In this document: positions 42,652 through 51,229 of the stretch, piece after piece | How the letters are laid out: each line of letters opens with the position of its first letter | Numbering within the stretch: position 1 is the first letter of the stretch | Origin: Brevibacillus reuszeri | GTDB lineage: Bacteria; Bacillota; Bacilli; Brevibacillales; Brevibacillaceae | Assembly (NCBI RefSeq): GCF_002897295.1 | Contig: NZ_BEXF01000001.1 | Span: 1-64,000, forward strand | Reading direction: 5' to 3' | Length of the DNA: 64,000 nt | Program-made: the position numbers and the translations under genes | Notes under the pieces: model-generated | What the model saw: only the letters and a program-made list of their open reading frames with translations | Database searches by the model: none | What the model was told of the DNA's origin: nothing

Positions 42652-43587
42652 GTGGACCAGCAAGTGACTATGCAGGAATCGCTCAATAGCGATACTTCCT
42701 TGCAGGCACAATCCGTTGAACCGGCTACTTGGCGTGACTACGTACAACTGACGAAGCCTGGTATTACGCTGTCCAACCTGATGACGACCTTTGCTGCTCT
42801 ATGGTTGGCATCCTTTGGTTATCCAGATTGGAAACTGGCGTTTTTCACCATGCTCGGTACAGCACTGGTGATTATGTCTGGTGCGGCTTTGAACAATTTT
42901 TATGATCGCGATCTTGATAAAAAAATGGAGCGGACCAAAAACCGTGCATTGGCTACAGGGCGGATTTCAGCGCGCAATGCTTTGCTGATCGGAATCGGGC
43001 TCTTGCTCGCCGGCTTGGCAGTCCTTGCCGTATTTGCTAATCCACTCGCTGCTGTATGGGGATTGATCGGACACATTTTTTACGTGTTGATCTATACGCC
43101 GCTGAAGCGTGTTACGACGTTAAATACTGTCATTGGTGGTATTTCTGGTGCGGCACCGCCTGTTATCGGGTGGGTGGCAGTCACTAATAGTATGGACCCG
43201 GCCGCATGGTTATTGTTCCTGATCCTGTTCCTGTGGCAGCCTCCACACTTCCTAGCGCTGGCGATGCTGAAAACAGAGGAATACCGTGCAGGCAATCTGC
43301 CAATGCTACCGGTAGTAAAAGGCTTTGCTGAGACCAAGCGTCAAATGATGCTGTGGGGTTCGGTATTGTTCCCTGCGTCTGTGCTGCTCTTTATTCACGG
43401 CAGCGTAGGCTATGTTTACCTGATTGTCATGGGCTTGATGGGTCTTGTGTACATGGTTCTGTTGTTCCAGGGCTTCAATGCCAAGGACGATCTCGCATGG
43501 GCACGCAAGCTGTTCGGCTATTCGATTTTGTATTTGACCGTTTTCTGTGCTGCGATAGTAATTAGCACGATGGTGCATTATTATTGA
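42652..43587 (+). CDS. ctaB: protoheme IX farnesyltransferase (heme O synthase), 311 aa
   Basis: UbiA-family prenyltransferase with about nine helices. The first Asp-rich motif is NNFYDRDLDKKMERTKNRAL, the signature of heme O synthase, followed by YTPLKRVTTLNTVIGGISGA and LWQPPHFLALAMLKTEEY. It farnesylates heme B to heme O, the substrate of CtaA. GTG start at 42652 behind AGGAGGT. Confidence 0.97.
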   Translation: MDQQVTMQESLNSDTSLQAQSVEPATWRDYVQLTKPGITLSNLMTTFAALWLASFGYPDWKLAFFTMLGTALVIMSGAALNNFYDRDLDKKMERTKNRALATGRISARNALLIGIGLLLAGLAVLAVFANPLAAVWGLIGHIFYVLIYTPLKRVTTLNTVIGGISGAAPPVIGWVAVTNSMDPAAWLLFLILFLWQPPHFLALAMLKTEEYRAGNLPMLPVVKGFAETKRQMMLWGSVLFPASVLLFIHGSVGYVYLIVMGLMGLVYMVLLFQGFNAKDDLAWARKLFGYSILYLTVFCAAIVISTMVHYY

Positions 43588-43612
43588 CACATAACACTCA
43601 CTAAATGTTCAC

Positions 43613-43643
43613 GGAACATCCCTTGTCTATCAGGGGATGTTTC
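43613..43643 (+). terminator. possible terminator between ctaB and ctaA
   Basis: AACATCCC and GGGGATGTT pair around a ~10-base loop. The T-run after it is short (TTCATT), so readthrough to ctaA is likely. Confidence 0.5.
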
Positions 43644-43726
43644 ATTAATGTAAGAGAGGACAGTAAGCAAGAGGCCGCATTACGATCGATGGTCTCAATC
43701 CTCTTAAGAAACAGGGTGTATTCACT

Positions 43727-44641
43727 ATGGAAAAATGGCTGAAACCTCTAGCCGTTCTTGCTACTCTTGTCATGTTTATCGTCATGATCGCCGGGTCGCT
43801 CGTAACCAAAACGGATTCCGGTCTTGGATGTGGGAATGACTGGCCGCTTTGCAACGGCAAATGGGTCCCGGAGTATACCTTGGCATCAATAATTGAATAT
43901 ATGCATCGTTTGATTACTGGAGTTGCCGGCATTATCGTTGTGATCTTTTCAGTGCTGTGCTGGCGCTTCTATCGCGGTAATCAGGAGGTACGCAATCTCG
44001 CTCTGTTCGGTTTGTTTTTCATTGTTTTGGAATCCATTCTGGGCGCATCTGCTGTTATTTGGCCGCAATCCTCCAGCGTACTGGCACTTCACTTTGGCTT
44101 CTCGCTGCTTGCTTATACAGGGGTATTTTTGCTTAGCCTGTTCGTTTTGCAGCGTGACAAGACGGAGCTGATGGTACAAGGTTCTGTCTCCTCAGGCTTC
44201 CGTAAATGGGTATGGGGAGTAACCATTTATGCGTACGGTGTTGTGTATTTGGGAGCTTATGTACGCCACACAGGCTCAAGTATGGCTTGTAGCGATTGGC
44301 CGCTGTGTGATGGCAAACTGATACCGGAGCTGTCCGGTCAGGTAGGAATCCAATTTGTTCACAGACTGGGAGCATTGATTCTGGCGATCCTGCTTCTGGC
44401 GACCATGATTTACGCCATCCGTCATTTTAAACAAACACGCCGGGATTTGTATGGCGCGAGTATCGCATCATTTGTACTGGTGATGGCACAGGTATTTAGT
44501 GGTGGGTTTGTCGTGTTGTTCAAGCTCCATCTGTACGCGACACTTCTGCACTCGATGATCATTACGATCTTGTTCGGGATCATGTGCTATATGTGTCTGC
44601 AAACGCTCAAGACACCAGAGAGCAACAAGCTGAGGAAGTAG
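43727..44641 (+). CDS. ctaA: heme A synthase CtaA, 304 aa
   Basis: Eight-helix membrane enzyme with an internal duplication. The first half has TDSGLGCGNDWPLCNGKW and EYMHRLITG, the second SSMACSDWPLCDGKLIPEL and QFVHRLGALI, giving the paired cysteines and heme-ligand histidines of CtaA. It oxidises the methyl group of heme O to make heme A. In Bacillus subtilis ctaA is divergent from ctaB; here both run the same way. Confidence 0.97.
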   Translation: MEKWLKPLAVLATLVMFIVMIAGSLVTKTDSGLGCGNDWPLCNGKWVPEYTLASIIEYMHRLITGVAGIIVVIFSVLCWRFYRGNQEVRNLALFGLFFIVLESILGASAVIWPQSSSVLALHFGFSLLAYTGVFLLSLFVLQRDKTELMVQGSVSSGFRKWVWGVTIYAYGVVYLGAYVRHTGSSMACSDWPLCDGKLIPELSGQVGIQFVHRLGALILAILLLATMIYAIRHFKQTRRDLYGASIASFVLVMAQVFSGGFVVLFKLHLYATLLHSMIITILFGIMCYMCLQTLKTPESNKLRK

Positions 44642-44658
44642 AAGAAGCTAAGCTAGAG

Positions 44659-44692
44659 AAAAACCGTTGCCTGAGTGGCAACGGTTTTTTTG
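44659..44692 (+). terminator. Rho-independent terminator of ctaA
   Basis: AAACCGTTGCC and GGCAACGGTTT form a perfect 11-bp stem with a TGAGT loop and seven T. It may also serve the convergent lipoprotein gene. Confidence 0.95.
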
Positions 44693-44714
44693 CTTAGTAA
44701 AGAAGAGCAGGGAG

Positions 44715-45176
44715 TCAGTTGGTTTCAGCAAATGTTAAAGGAATCGTTTCAGTGAATTCGCCTTGCTCTGTTTTCCAAGTAACTTGATATGCCGGGTGTT
44801 CACCAAAAAATTGCTTTATCTGCTCTGCGGTCACGCCATTTCGAAAGTAGTCTTTATTGATGTCAGTATTGGGGACATCCTGAAACAAAGTGATGTGCCC
44901 ATTTTGAAAGGAAGGGTCTTTCACATTGCCTGCTTGTTGACTAGTAAACGTTACAGTAGCTTCATAATGAATATGGGTGACTTTTTGATTGGTTAGATGA
45001 TTGATTTTACCGATAAAACGGGCGCCATCTTCTTTGTCTGGAATGATGTCGATAACCGCGTCCCAATTGTCTGATTGACCTGTGTACTTGTAAGACCAGC
45101 CTTGCGTTGCACATGCGACCATCAAAAGCAGGGCAGCAATAAGGAGAATGATCATTTTAACTGACCGGATCTTAAT
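44715..45176 (-). CDS. hypothetical lipoprotein, about 153 aa, probable ATT start
   Basis: The sequence carries a lipoprotein signal with lipobox LMVAC followed by a ~130-residue extracytoplasmic domain of unknown family (beta-rich; HYEATVTFTSQQAG, EGEFT-type strands). The start is the problem. ATG at 45155 would leave MIILLIAALL with no positive n-region and no ribosome binding site. ACAGGAGG lies upstream, and the codon four bases after it is ATT (45176), which yields KIRSVK before the hydrophobic core, a normal n-region. ATC at 45170 is the other option. A TTG at 45233 has no site. So a rare start codon is inferred. Confidence 0.6.
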   Translation of the reverse strand: MKIRSVKMIILLIAALLLMVACATQGWSYKYTGQSDNWDAVIDIIPDKEDGARFIGKINHLTNQKVTHIHYEATVTFTSQQAGNVKDPSFQNGHITLFQDVPNTDINKDYFRNGVTAEQIKQFFGEHPAYQVTWKTEQGEFTETIPLTFAETN

Positions 45177-45310
45177 CAGTCCTCCTGTAAAGAATTTACT
45201 ACTGGTAATGATACCATGGATAAAGTTGTTCAAATAGTTGGAAAGTATTTTGCCTACTCATCCCGTGTGTTATAGTGAAGCAAAAATCGTTTTTTCAGGG
45301 GGTGGAGGAG

Positions 45311-45937
45311 ATGGAGCACTTTTTCTTGTTTGTCGTGATGTCGATCTTGTTGATCATATTGCCTGGCCCTGATACTGGCTTGGTTACGAAAAATACAGTG
45401 ACACACGGCAGCAGGGGCGGACTGCAAACCATGGCAGGGATTTCTGCTGGACTACTCATTCATACTACGGCGGCAGTATGTGGTTTATCTGCTCTTATTG
45501 TAAAATCCGCGATGCTATTTTCCGTATTCAAGTATGCCGGGGCGATTTATTTAGTCTATTTGGGCGTGACCACACTGTACGCTGTCATCAAGAAAAAAGA
45601 AAGCACCATACAGGTGGAGGAAGAAAATAAATACCGCCATAAATCGGCATTTCTCCAAGGCTTTTTGACCAATCTCCTAAATCCAAAGGTAGCGGTATTT
45701 TTTCTTACCTTCCTGCCACAATTTTTGCCCGCAGGGAGCGATCCATTCCTACCTTTTTTCATGATGGGTATGACGTACACGATTCTCACCGTGGTATGGT
45801 TCTTACTGTACGTGTACATCATTGATCTCATGAGCGCATGGATGAAAAAGCCATCTACCCAGCGAGCTGTCCAAGGCATATCGGGACTCGTTCTCCTGCT
45901 GTTTGGCATGAAGCTGGCATTCGAAAAAAATCCTTAA
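45311..45937 (+). CDS. LysE/RhtB-family exporter, 208 aa
   Basis: Six predicted membrane helices and family motifs: LIILPGPDTGLVTKNTVTHG and GGLQTMAGISAGLLIHTTAA at the N-terminus, YLVYLGVTTLYAVIKK in the middle and FLTNLLNPKVAVFFLTFLPQ in the second half. The family exports amino acids or analogues such as lysine, threonine and homoserine lactones; the substrate here is unknown. Start ATG 45311 follows GGGGGTGGAGGAG; a frame from 45275 is longer but unsupported. A long terminator follows. Confidence 0.9.
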   Translation: MEHFFLFVVMSILLIILPGPDTGLVTKNTVTHGSRGGLQTMAGISAGLLIHTTAAVCGLSALIVKSAMLFSVFKYAGAIYLVYLGVTTLYAVIKKKESTIQVEEENKYRHKSAFLQGFLTNLLNPKVAVFFLTFLPQFLPAGSDPFLPFFMMGMTYTILTVVWFLLYVYIIDLMSAWMKKPSTQRAVQGISGLVLLLFGMKLAFEKNP

Positions 45938-45951
45938 TCGACATCGATATC

Positions 45952-46002
45952 ACAAAAGAAACCAGTCTTGGCACGAGAGATGCCTTGACTGGTTTCTTTT
46001 GT
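45952..46002 (+). terminator. long hairpin terminator
   Basis: ACAAAAGAAACCAGTC pairs perfectly with GACTGGTTTCTTTTGT, with an inner GGCA/TGCC stem. The stem includes TTTCTTTT on its 3' side. Ends the exporter gene. Confidence 0.8.
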
Positions 46003-46083
46003 AGTCACATTTTAAAAGAGGCAACCAAGTCTATCTATAGAATTCTTGAAAAGAAGGCTTTTATAGGAAGCATGAGGAAGAAC

Positions 46084-46228
46084 GACAGCTGCTTGAGGAA
46101 AAAGGAGAAAACAGCGAAGATTTTTGGTGCGCAACCGAGACGGAATGAAAAAAGAGAAACAAGCACCCCAGAGCAAGCGACCCAAGAATCGAGCGTTTTC
46201 TCCTTTTTCCTCCCCACCACTACAGTTC
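46084..46228. repeat. long imperfect palindromic intergenic repeat, copy 2
   Basis: Shorter relative of the element at 40823-41064. GAGGAAAAAGGAGAAAA (from 46095) pairs with TTTTCTCCTTTTTCCTC (to 46213). The internal block GCGCAACCGAGACGGAATG, then AAAAAAGAGAAAC, matches the left half of copy 1 closely. The right arm shares CCCAAGAATCGAGCG with CCCAAGAAGCCGGAGCG of copy 1. It lacks the central extra hairpin. It lies between the exporter terminator and the sbcD promoter region; the rest of 45938-46322 shows nothing else. Confidence 0.7.
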
Positions 46229-46274
46229 GACCAATAAAGTGGAGTAAATTTCAACAACGAACTGCTCTGTCTTT

Positions 46275-46283
46275 TGTTACAAT
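46275..46283 (+). promoter_or_regulatory. possible extended -10 promoter of sbcDC-addBA
   Basis: TGTTACAAT is an extended -10 box 40 bases before sbcD; no clear -35 box. Weak call. Confidence 0.35.
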
Positions 46284-46322
46284 AAAAAGCAAACACATGA
46301 TCGTGGCGAAAGGATGAAAGTC

Positions 46323-47570
46323 ATGCGCATTTTACATACAGCCGACTGGCATTTCGGGCGCCAGCTGGAAGGCAGGGATCGGCGGGTAGAGCAGGCAGCC
46401 TTCGTGGACGAGCTTGCTCGCATTGCCGATGAGCGAAAAGTCGATTTGGTACTGATCGCTGGTGATGTCTATGATTCAGTCAATCCGCCTGCGTGGGCGG
46501 AAGAATTATTTTATGAAGCTTTAGAACGTTTGTCTGCTGAGGGCCGTCGCGCCGTCGTTGTAATTGCAGGAAACCACGACCAGCCAGAGCGTGTCAGAGC
46601 GGCAGCACCACTGGCGACCAAGCACGGAATTGTTCTTTTGGGCTTGCCAAAGGAAGCGCCTTTGCTGTCATCCGATGAGGTTACCCCTGACCGGGTAAGA
46701 ATTGTCCAGGGAGGACCGTCATGGCTAGAGCTAGCAGTACCGGGCTGTGAGCATAATGCCATAGTTTTAGCTCTACCTTATCCTTCTGAATCGCGATTGA
46801 AGGAGCTACTCAGCGAGAGCTTTACCCAAGAGCAGATGCAGCTCGCTTTTTCGGAACGTATAGCGCAATTGTTTGAAGAGCTGTCTGGCCATTTTCGCGA
46901 GGATACCGTCAATCTGGTTACCAGCCATCTGTTCGTCATGGGCGGCATGGAGACAGATTCCGAGCGTCCGATTCAAATAGGGGGAGCGCTGACAGTATCA
47001 CCACAGGCTTTTCCCAAAAACGCTGACTACGTAGCGCTGGGACACCTGCATCGCCTGCAAAAGCTAAGTGACAAGCCGTTGGTTCGTTACAGTGGATCGC
47101 CGCTCTCTTACAGCTTCTCAGAGGCGGGGCAGAGCAAGGCTGTCGTCTTGGTTGAGGTGGAGCCAGGTACAGAGCTACAGGAGGAAATCATCTATTTGAC
47201 GAGCGGCAGACCACTCGCGCGCTGGAGAGCGACAGAGGGGATCGCGCAGGTGGAAAAGTGGCTTGCAGAAGGCAGAGACGCCGGCTCCTGGATTGATCTG
47301 GAGCTGCATGTTTCGGATGTGATTGACCCGGCAGAATTTCAGCGAGTTCGCAAGCTAAGTGATGACTTCCTCAAGATTCAGCGTGTGGTTGTACGTGAAG
47401 ATAATCAGAATGAGGATGGGGCGCAGCGGGTCGAGCTGTCAGAGCTGACCTCAGATCAATTATTTCGCCGCTTTTATGAGCGAAGACGCGGAGCCGAGCC
47501 GGATGAGCGACTGGTAGCGATGTTTCAACGTCTATTGGCTGAGACCGGGGGAGAGGAGGAGGTAGAGTGA
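46323..47570 (+). CDS. sbcD: exonuclease SbcD (Mre11-type), 415 aa
   Basis: Calcineurin-like phosphoesterase with the full metal-binding set: HTADWHFG, IAGDVYDSVNP, VIAGNHDQPER, VTSHLFVMGG and ALGHLHRLQ. With SbcC it cuts hairpins and protein-blocked double-strand ends. ATG at 46323 is eight to nine bases after AAAGG; the ATG at 46314 abuts that site. Its last bases overlap sbcC (GTGA). First gene of a four-gene run. Confidence 0.95.
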   Translation: MRILHTADWHFGRQLEGRDRRVEQAAFVDELARIADERKVDLVLIAGDVYDSVNPPAWAEELFYEALERLSAEGRRAVVVIAGNHDQPERVRAAAPLATKHGIVLLGLPKEAPLLSSDEVTPDRVRIVQGGPSWLELAVPGCEHNAIVLALPYPSESRLKELLSESFTQEQMQLAFSERIAQLFEELSGHFREDTVNLVTSHLFVMGGMETDSERPIQIGGALTVSPQAFPKNADYVALGHLHRLQKLSDKPLVRYSGSPLSYSFSEAGQSKAVVLVEVEPGTELQEEIIYLTSGRPLARWRATEGIAQVEKWLAEGRDAGSWIDLELHVSDVIDPAEFQRVRKLSDDFLKIQRVVVREDNQNEDGAQRVELSELTSDQLFRRFYERRRGAEPDERLVAMFQRLLAETGGEEEVE

Positions 47571-50500
47571 GACCGATACGATTAAAGCTGGCAGGGATGC
47601 ACAGCTATCGAGAAATGCAAGAGGTTGATTTCGAAATTCTGTGCCAGGCAGGATTGTTTGGCATATTCGGTCCTACAGGTAGCGGGAAATCCACGATCCT
47701 CGATGCCATTACACTCGCTCTCTACGGACAGGTGGTTCGCTTGGGTGGAGGAAACCATCCAAAGGAAGTATTGAATCAGCTGGAGCAGCGTGTATTTGTT
47801 TCGTTCACCTTTGAGCTCGGAAAAGGGGCGGAGCGAAAGCAATATACAGTTGAACGGGAATTTGGTCTGGATAAAAAGGGGAATAAAAGGCAGCCAGAAG
47901 TGCGTCTTATTCAATTAGGAGCATTGACTGGAGAGCCGGATGTTGTTTTGGAGTCCAAGGCAACTACTGCCACGGCTGCGATTGAAGCTTTGATCGGTCT
48001 TACCCTGCAAGACTTTACCCGGGCTGTCGTCTTGCCGCAGGGGCAATTCTCACGTTTCCTGACGTTAAAAGGCAGTGAACGCAATGAAATGCTGCAACGG
48101 ATGTTTCGTTTGCACATCTATGGAGAAAAGCTGAGTGAGCGTGTCCGTCATGCGTTGGAGCAGACCAAGGAACAGATACATCGCTTGCAGCTGGAGATGG
48201 CTGCGCTAGGCGAAGCGGGTCCAGAGGCGCTTGAAGAAGCACGGCAAACGTGGGAGGAAGCGGCACAAAAAGAGCAGGAATTTACGTTGCAAAAGCAGGA
48301 GTTGGCCGGCAAGCAAAAGGAGCTGGAGCAGCTTCATCAGTGGCAGCAGGAGCTGTCTGCCGTACAAACGCATTTGCAGGAGCATGCAGCAAAGGAAGCG
48401 CAGATGGCGCTTTGGAAAGCGAGCATCCAAAGCTGGGAAGCGAGTATCCGTCTTTGGCCGTTGGTTCAGCAGTATGAGCGTTTGGACAAGGAGTGGCTCT
48501 CGACCGAGCAGGCATTGGGCCAAAGCAGGCAGCAGCAAGAACAAGCAAATCTTACGCTAGAGGCGAGAGAGAGCGAGTACCAGCGTGCCCATGCTGAGTT
48601 GATGCAGCAAGAGCCAGATCTGATTATACAAAAAGGCAGGCTGGTCCAAGCACAGGAATGGGAAGAAGAGCTAAAGGCAATTCGCATCGAGTGGACAGAC
48701 TTGGAGCGGGAATGGAACGAGGTATCACTCGCGCTGACGCAGGTAGAGGAACAGCTGGTGCGCGATGAAGCAGCGCTCCGAGACTGGGAGCAGGAATGGA
48801 AGCATCTCGAGAATCAGCTTCAGCAGGCAGCTGTTACCCCAGAGTGGCGTGCCCAGATCAGTGCAGCGAGAGAGGCCAAGCAGCAATGGGAGCGTGAGCA
48901 CGCAAAGACGAAGGAATTGGAAGCAGCGCAAAATACAGCAAGGCAGCAGCTGCAGCAGGCAGCAATTACAGCCAATGAACGCCGTGTAAGCTGGGAAAAG
49001 AGTGCGAACAGGCTGACCCAGCTAAAAGAGCAAATGACAGCTTTTACAGAGCAGCCAGTCATGAGCGACGCGGACTATGAGCAAGCGCGATCGGTGCTTG
49101 CAGAGATGAAGCAAACCGGGCGACAGTGGCGAGAAGTACTGAAGCAGATGGCAGATTGGCAGGAAAAATCGCAGCGGGTTACGGGAGAGCGGGAGCAGGT
49201 TGAGTCCCGTTACCGCGCGCTGTCCGAAGCATTTACTAAGCAGGAAGCGTCTGCAGCAGATGCCCTCGCCAGAAGAGATCAGCTGCGACAAGAATGGGAG
49301 CTGTGGCAGCAAGAGAACATGGCTCGTTTTCTGCGGGAGCGACTGGAGGATGGCAAGGAATGTCCCGTATGCGGCTCTACCCATCATCAGCACAGAACGG
49401 ATAGTCACGACGGTTCATCGGCTGCGTCCCAGGGAGACGAGCTTCGTACACGTATTAAAACAGCTGAAGAGGCTATACGCGCAGCTGAGCAGCAAGTGAG
49501 CCTCGCCAAAGAAGCGCTGCTTGGAGCAAAAGGTGAGCTGACTGCCTTTGACGATCGTCTCACAGCTTTAAAGGAAGAGCGCAGCGTGCTGGAAGGGCGC
49601 TTGGAGGAGATCAAGGCCGAGTGCCGTGGATACGGTAAGCCATGGGATGTCGCAACGTTTGAAGAGCTTTTGCAAGTCTATCAGCATGAGGAAAAAGAGC
49701 TAGCAGAAAAGCAAGCAGAACGCGAGAGTGCCAAAGTAGAGCGTGAACGGCTGCAAAAGCAGGTAGAGGTGCTGCGCGAAGAAGAGGCAGAGCACAAGCG
49801 GCTGCTGGAGAGAAGTGTGACCTTGCAGGAGCAGTCTGCTAAAGCTGTAGAGGAGGGCAAAGAGCGCCTGGAGGCTGCTGTGGAGCAGGAAAAGCTTGCA
49901 GCAGGCGAGCTCGATGCCAAACGCAAAGACGTGCCTGTAGAGGAAATCGAGCAGAAATACGAGGAAATCGGACGACTGGACCTGCGTTTGGCTGAGCTGC
50001 AGCGCATACGTATGGAAAAGGAAGTATTGCGTGGTACGCTCATGTCTCAGGTGGAAACGGCAAAAACACGTCGTTTCGAAGGAAAGTCACGAGAAGCTGC
50101 CCTCAAAGAAAAGCTTGCGGACAGAAAGCGCATGTGGGAGCAAAAGCACATGCAATGGCTGGAACGGACTGGCGGTCAGCCTGCCCAGGAGCGTATACGT
50201 CAGCTGGAGGAAAAGCTGCATGAACTGCGCCAAGCTGCTACACAGGCAGATGCGAAGCGAAAGGAAGCAGCGGAAGCGCGTGAAACGGTTCAAAGCAATC
50301 TGGTCAAGTATTCCGAAGCACTGGCTGTCCTGACCCGGCAACGGCAGGAAGCTCACGACACATTATTTACGAGCCTGCAGGAAAGTGGAATTGCGACTAT
50401 TGAGCAGGTGAAGCAGCTGTACGCAGAGCGCGGGCAATTACAAGAGGCACAGGAACAAGTAGAAGCTTATGAGAGAATCCATAGACAGCTGCGCTACGAG

Positions 50501-51214
50501 GAAGACCGCCTGGTTCAGGCAGTGGCAGGACGGACGCTCAGTGAAGAGGAGTATGAGTCTGCAAAAGAGGCGTGGCAACAGTGGGAGCAGTTTTTCCAGG
50601 ACGCTCAAAAGCAAGTAGCTGTGGCAAAAGAGCATGTCGATCGGATGGAAAAGAACCATGTGAAATGGCAGGAGGTACAAAAGCAGCTTGAAGAACAGCA
50701 GGATGAGCAAAGCCGCCTGGAAGAGCTGAAAAAGCTGTTTGAGGCGAAAGCATTTGTTCAATTTATCGCCGAAGAAAAGCTGGTTTCGATCGCGAGAGAC
50801 GCTTCGTACCATCTCAAGCGGATGACGGCCAATCGCTATGGCTTGGAAATTGGAGATGAAGGGGAATTTGTCTTGCGGGATGAGGGTGCCGGAGGGATGC
50901 GTCGCCCGGTCAGCACGCTGTCTGGGGGAGAAACCTTCCTGACCTCTTTATCGCTTGCTCTAGCCCTATCTATGGAAATCCAGATGCGTGGCGGTCGTCT
51001 GGAGTTCTTTTTCCTCGACGAAGGATTTGGAACACTCGATCCTGAGCTGCTGGAAGTCGTCATGGACGCGCTGGAGAGATTGCGCATGGACGATTTTACA
51101 ATCGGCGTGATCAGCCACGTCCCGGAAATTCGTGTTCGGATGCCGCGTCGCCTGGTCGTGACGCCTGCCGAGCCGATGGGAAAAGGAAGTATGCTCCAGC
51201 TGGAAATGGAGTAA
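47567..51214 (+). CDS. sbcC: exonuclease SbcC (Rad50-type SMC ATPase), 1215 aa
   Basis: N-terminal ATPase half with Walker A GPTGSGKST (~36), two long coiled-coil arms, the zinc hook CPVCG at about residue 598 near the centre, and the C-terminal half with signature LSGGETFLTSLSLALALS and Walker B FFLDEGFGTLD. GTG start overlaps the sbcD stop and follows GAGGAGGTAGA. It pairs with SbcD for DNA end processing. The long coiled coil gives several large chance open frames on both strands, which are not genes. Confidence 0.96.
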   Translation: MRPIRLKLAGMHSYREMQEVDFEILCQAGLFGIFGPTGSGKSTILDAITLALYGQVVRLGGGNHPKEVLNQLEQRVFVSFTFELGKGAERKQYTVEREFGLDKKGNKRQPEVRLIQLGALTGEPDVVLESKATTATAAIEALIGLTLQDFTRAVVLPQGQFSRFLTLKGSERNEMLQRMFRLHIYGEKLSERVRHALEQTKEQIHRLQLEMAALGEAGPEALEEARQTWEEAAQKEQEFTLQKQELAGKQKELEQLHQWQQELSAVQTHLQEHAAKEAQMALWKASIQSWEASIRLWPLVQQYERLDKEWLSTEQALGQSRQQQEQANLTLEARESEYQRAHAELMQQEPDLIIQKGRLVQAQEWEEELKAIRIEWTDLEREWNEVSLALTQVEEQLVRDEAALRDWEQEWKHLENQLQQAAVTPEWRAQISAAREAKQQWEREHAKTKELEAAQNTARQQLQQAAITANERRVSWEKSANRLTQLKEQMTAFTEQPVMSDADYEQARSVLAEMKQTGRQWREVLKQMADWQEKSQRVTGEREQVESRYRALSEAFTKQEASAADALARRDQLRQEWELWQQENMARFLRERLEDGKECPVCGSTHHQHRTDSHDGSSAASQGDELRTRIKTAEEAIRAAEQQVSLAKEALLGAKGELTAFDDRLTALKEERSVLEGRLEEIKAECRGYGKPWDVATFEELLQVYQHEEKELAEKQAERESAKVERERLQKQVEVLREEEAEHKRLLERSVTLQEQSAKAVEEGKERLEAAVEQEKLAAGELDAKRKDVPVEEIEQKYEEIGRLDLRLAELQRIRMEKEVLRGTLMSQVETAKTRRFEGKSREAALKEKLADRKRMWEQKHMQWLERTGGQPAQERIRQLEEKLHELRQAATQADAKRKEAAEARETVQSNLVKYSEALAVLTRQRQEAHDTLFTSLQESGIATIEQVKQLYAERGQLQEAQEQVEAYERIHRQLRYEEDRLVQAVAGRTLSEEEYESAKEAWQQWEQFFQDAQKQVAVAKEHVDRMEKNHVKWQEVQKQLEEQQDEQSRLEELKKLFEAKAFVQFIAEEKLVSIARDASYHLKRMTANRYGLEIGDEGEFVLRDEGAGGMRRPVSTLSGGETFLTSLSLALALSMEIQMRGGRLEFFFLDEGFGTLDPELLEVVMDALERLRMDDFTIGVISHVPEIRVRMPRRLVVTPAEPMGKGSMLQLEME

Positions 51215-51229
51215 GGGAGGAAGAAAAGC

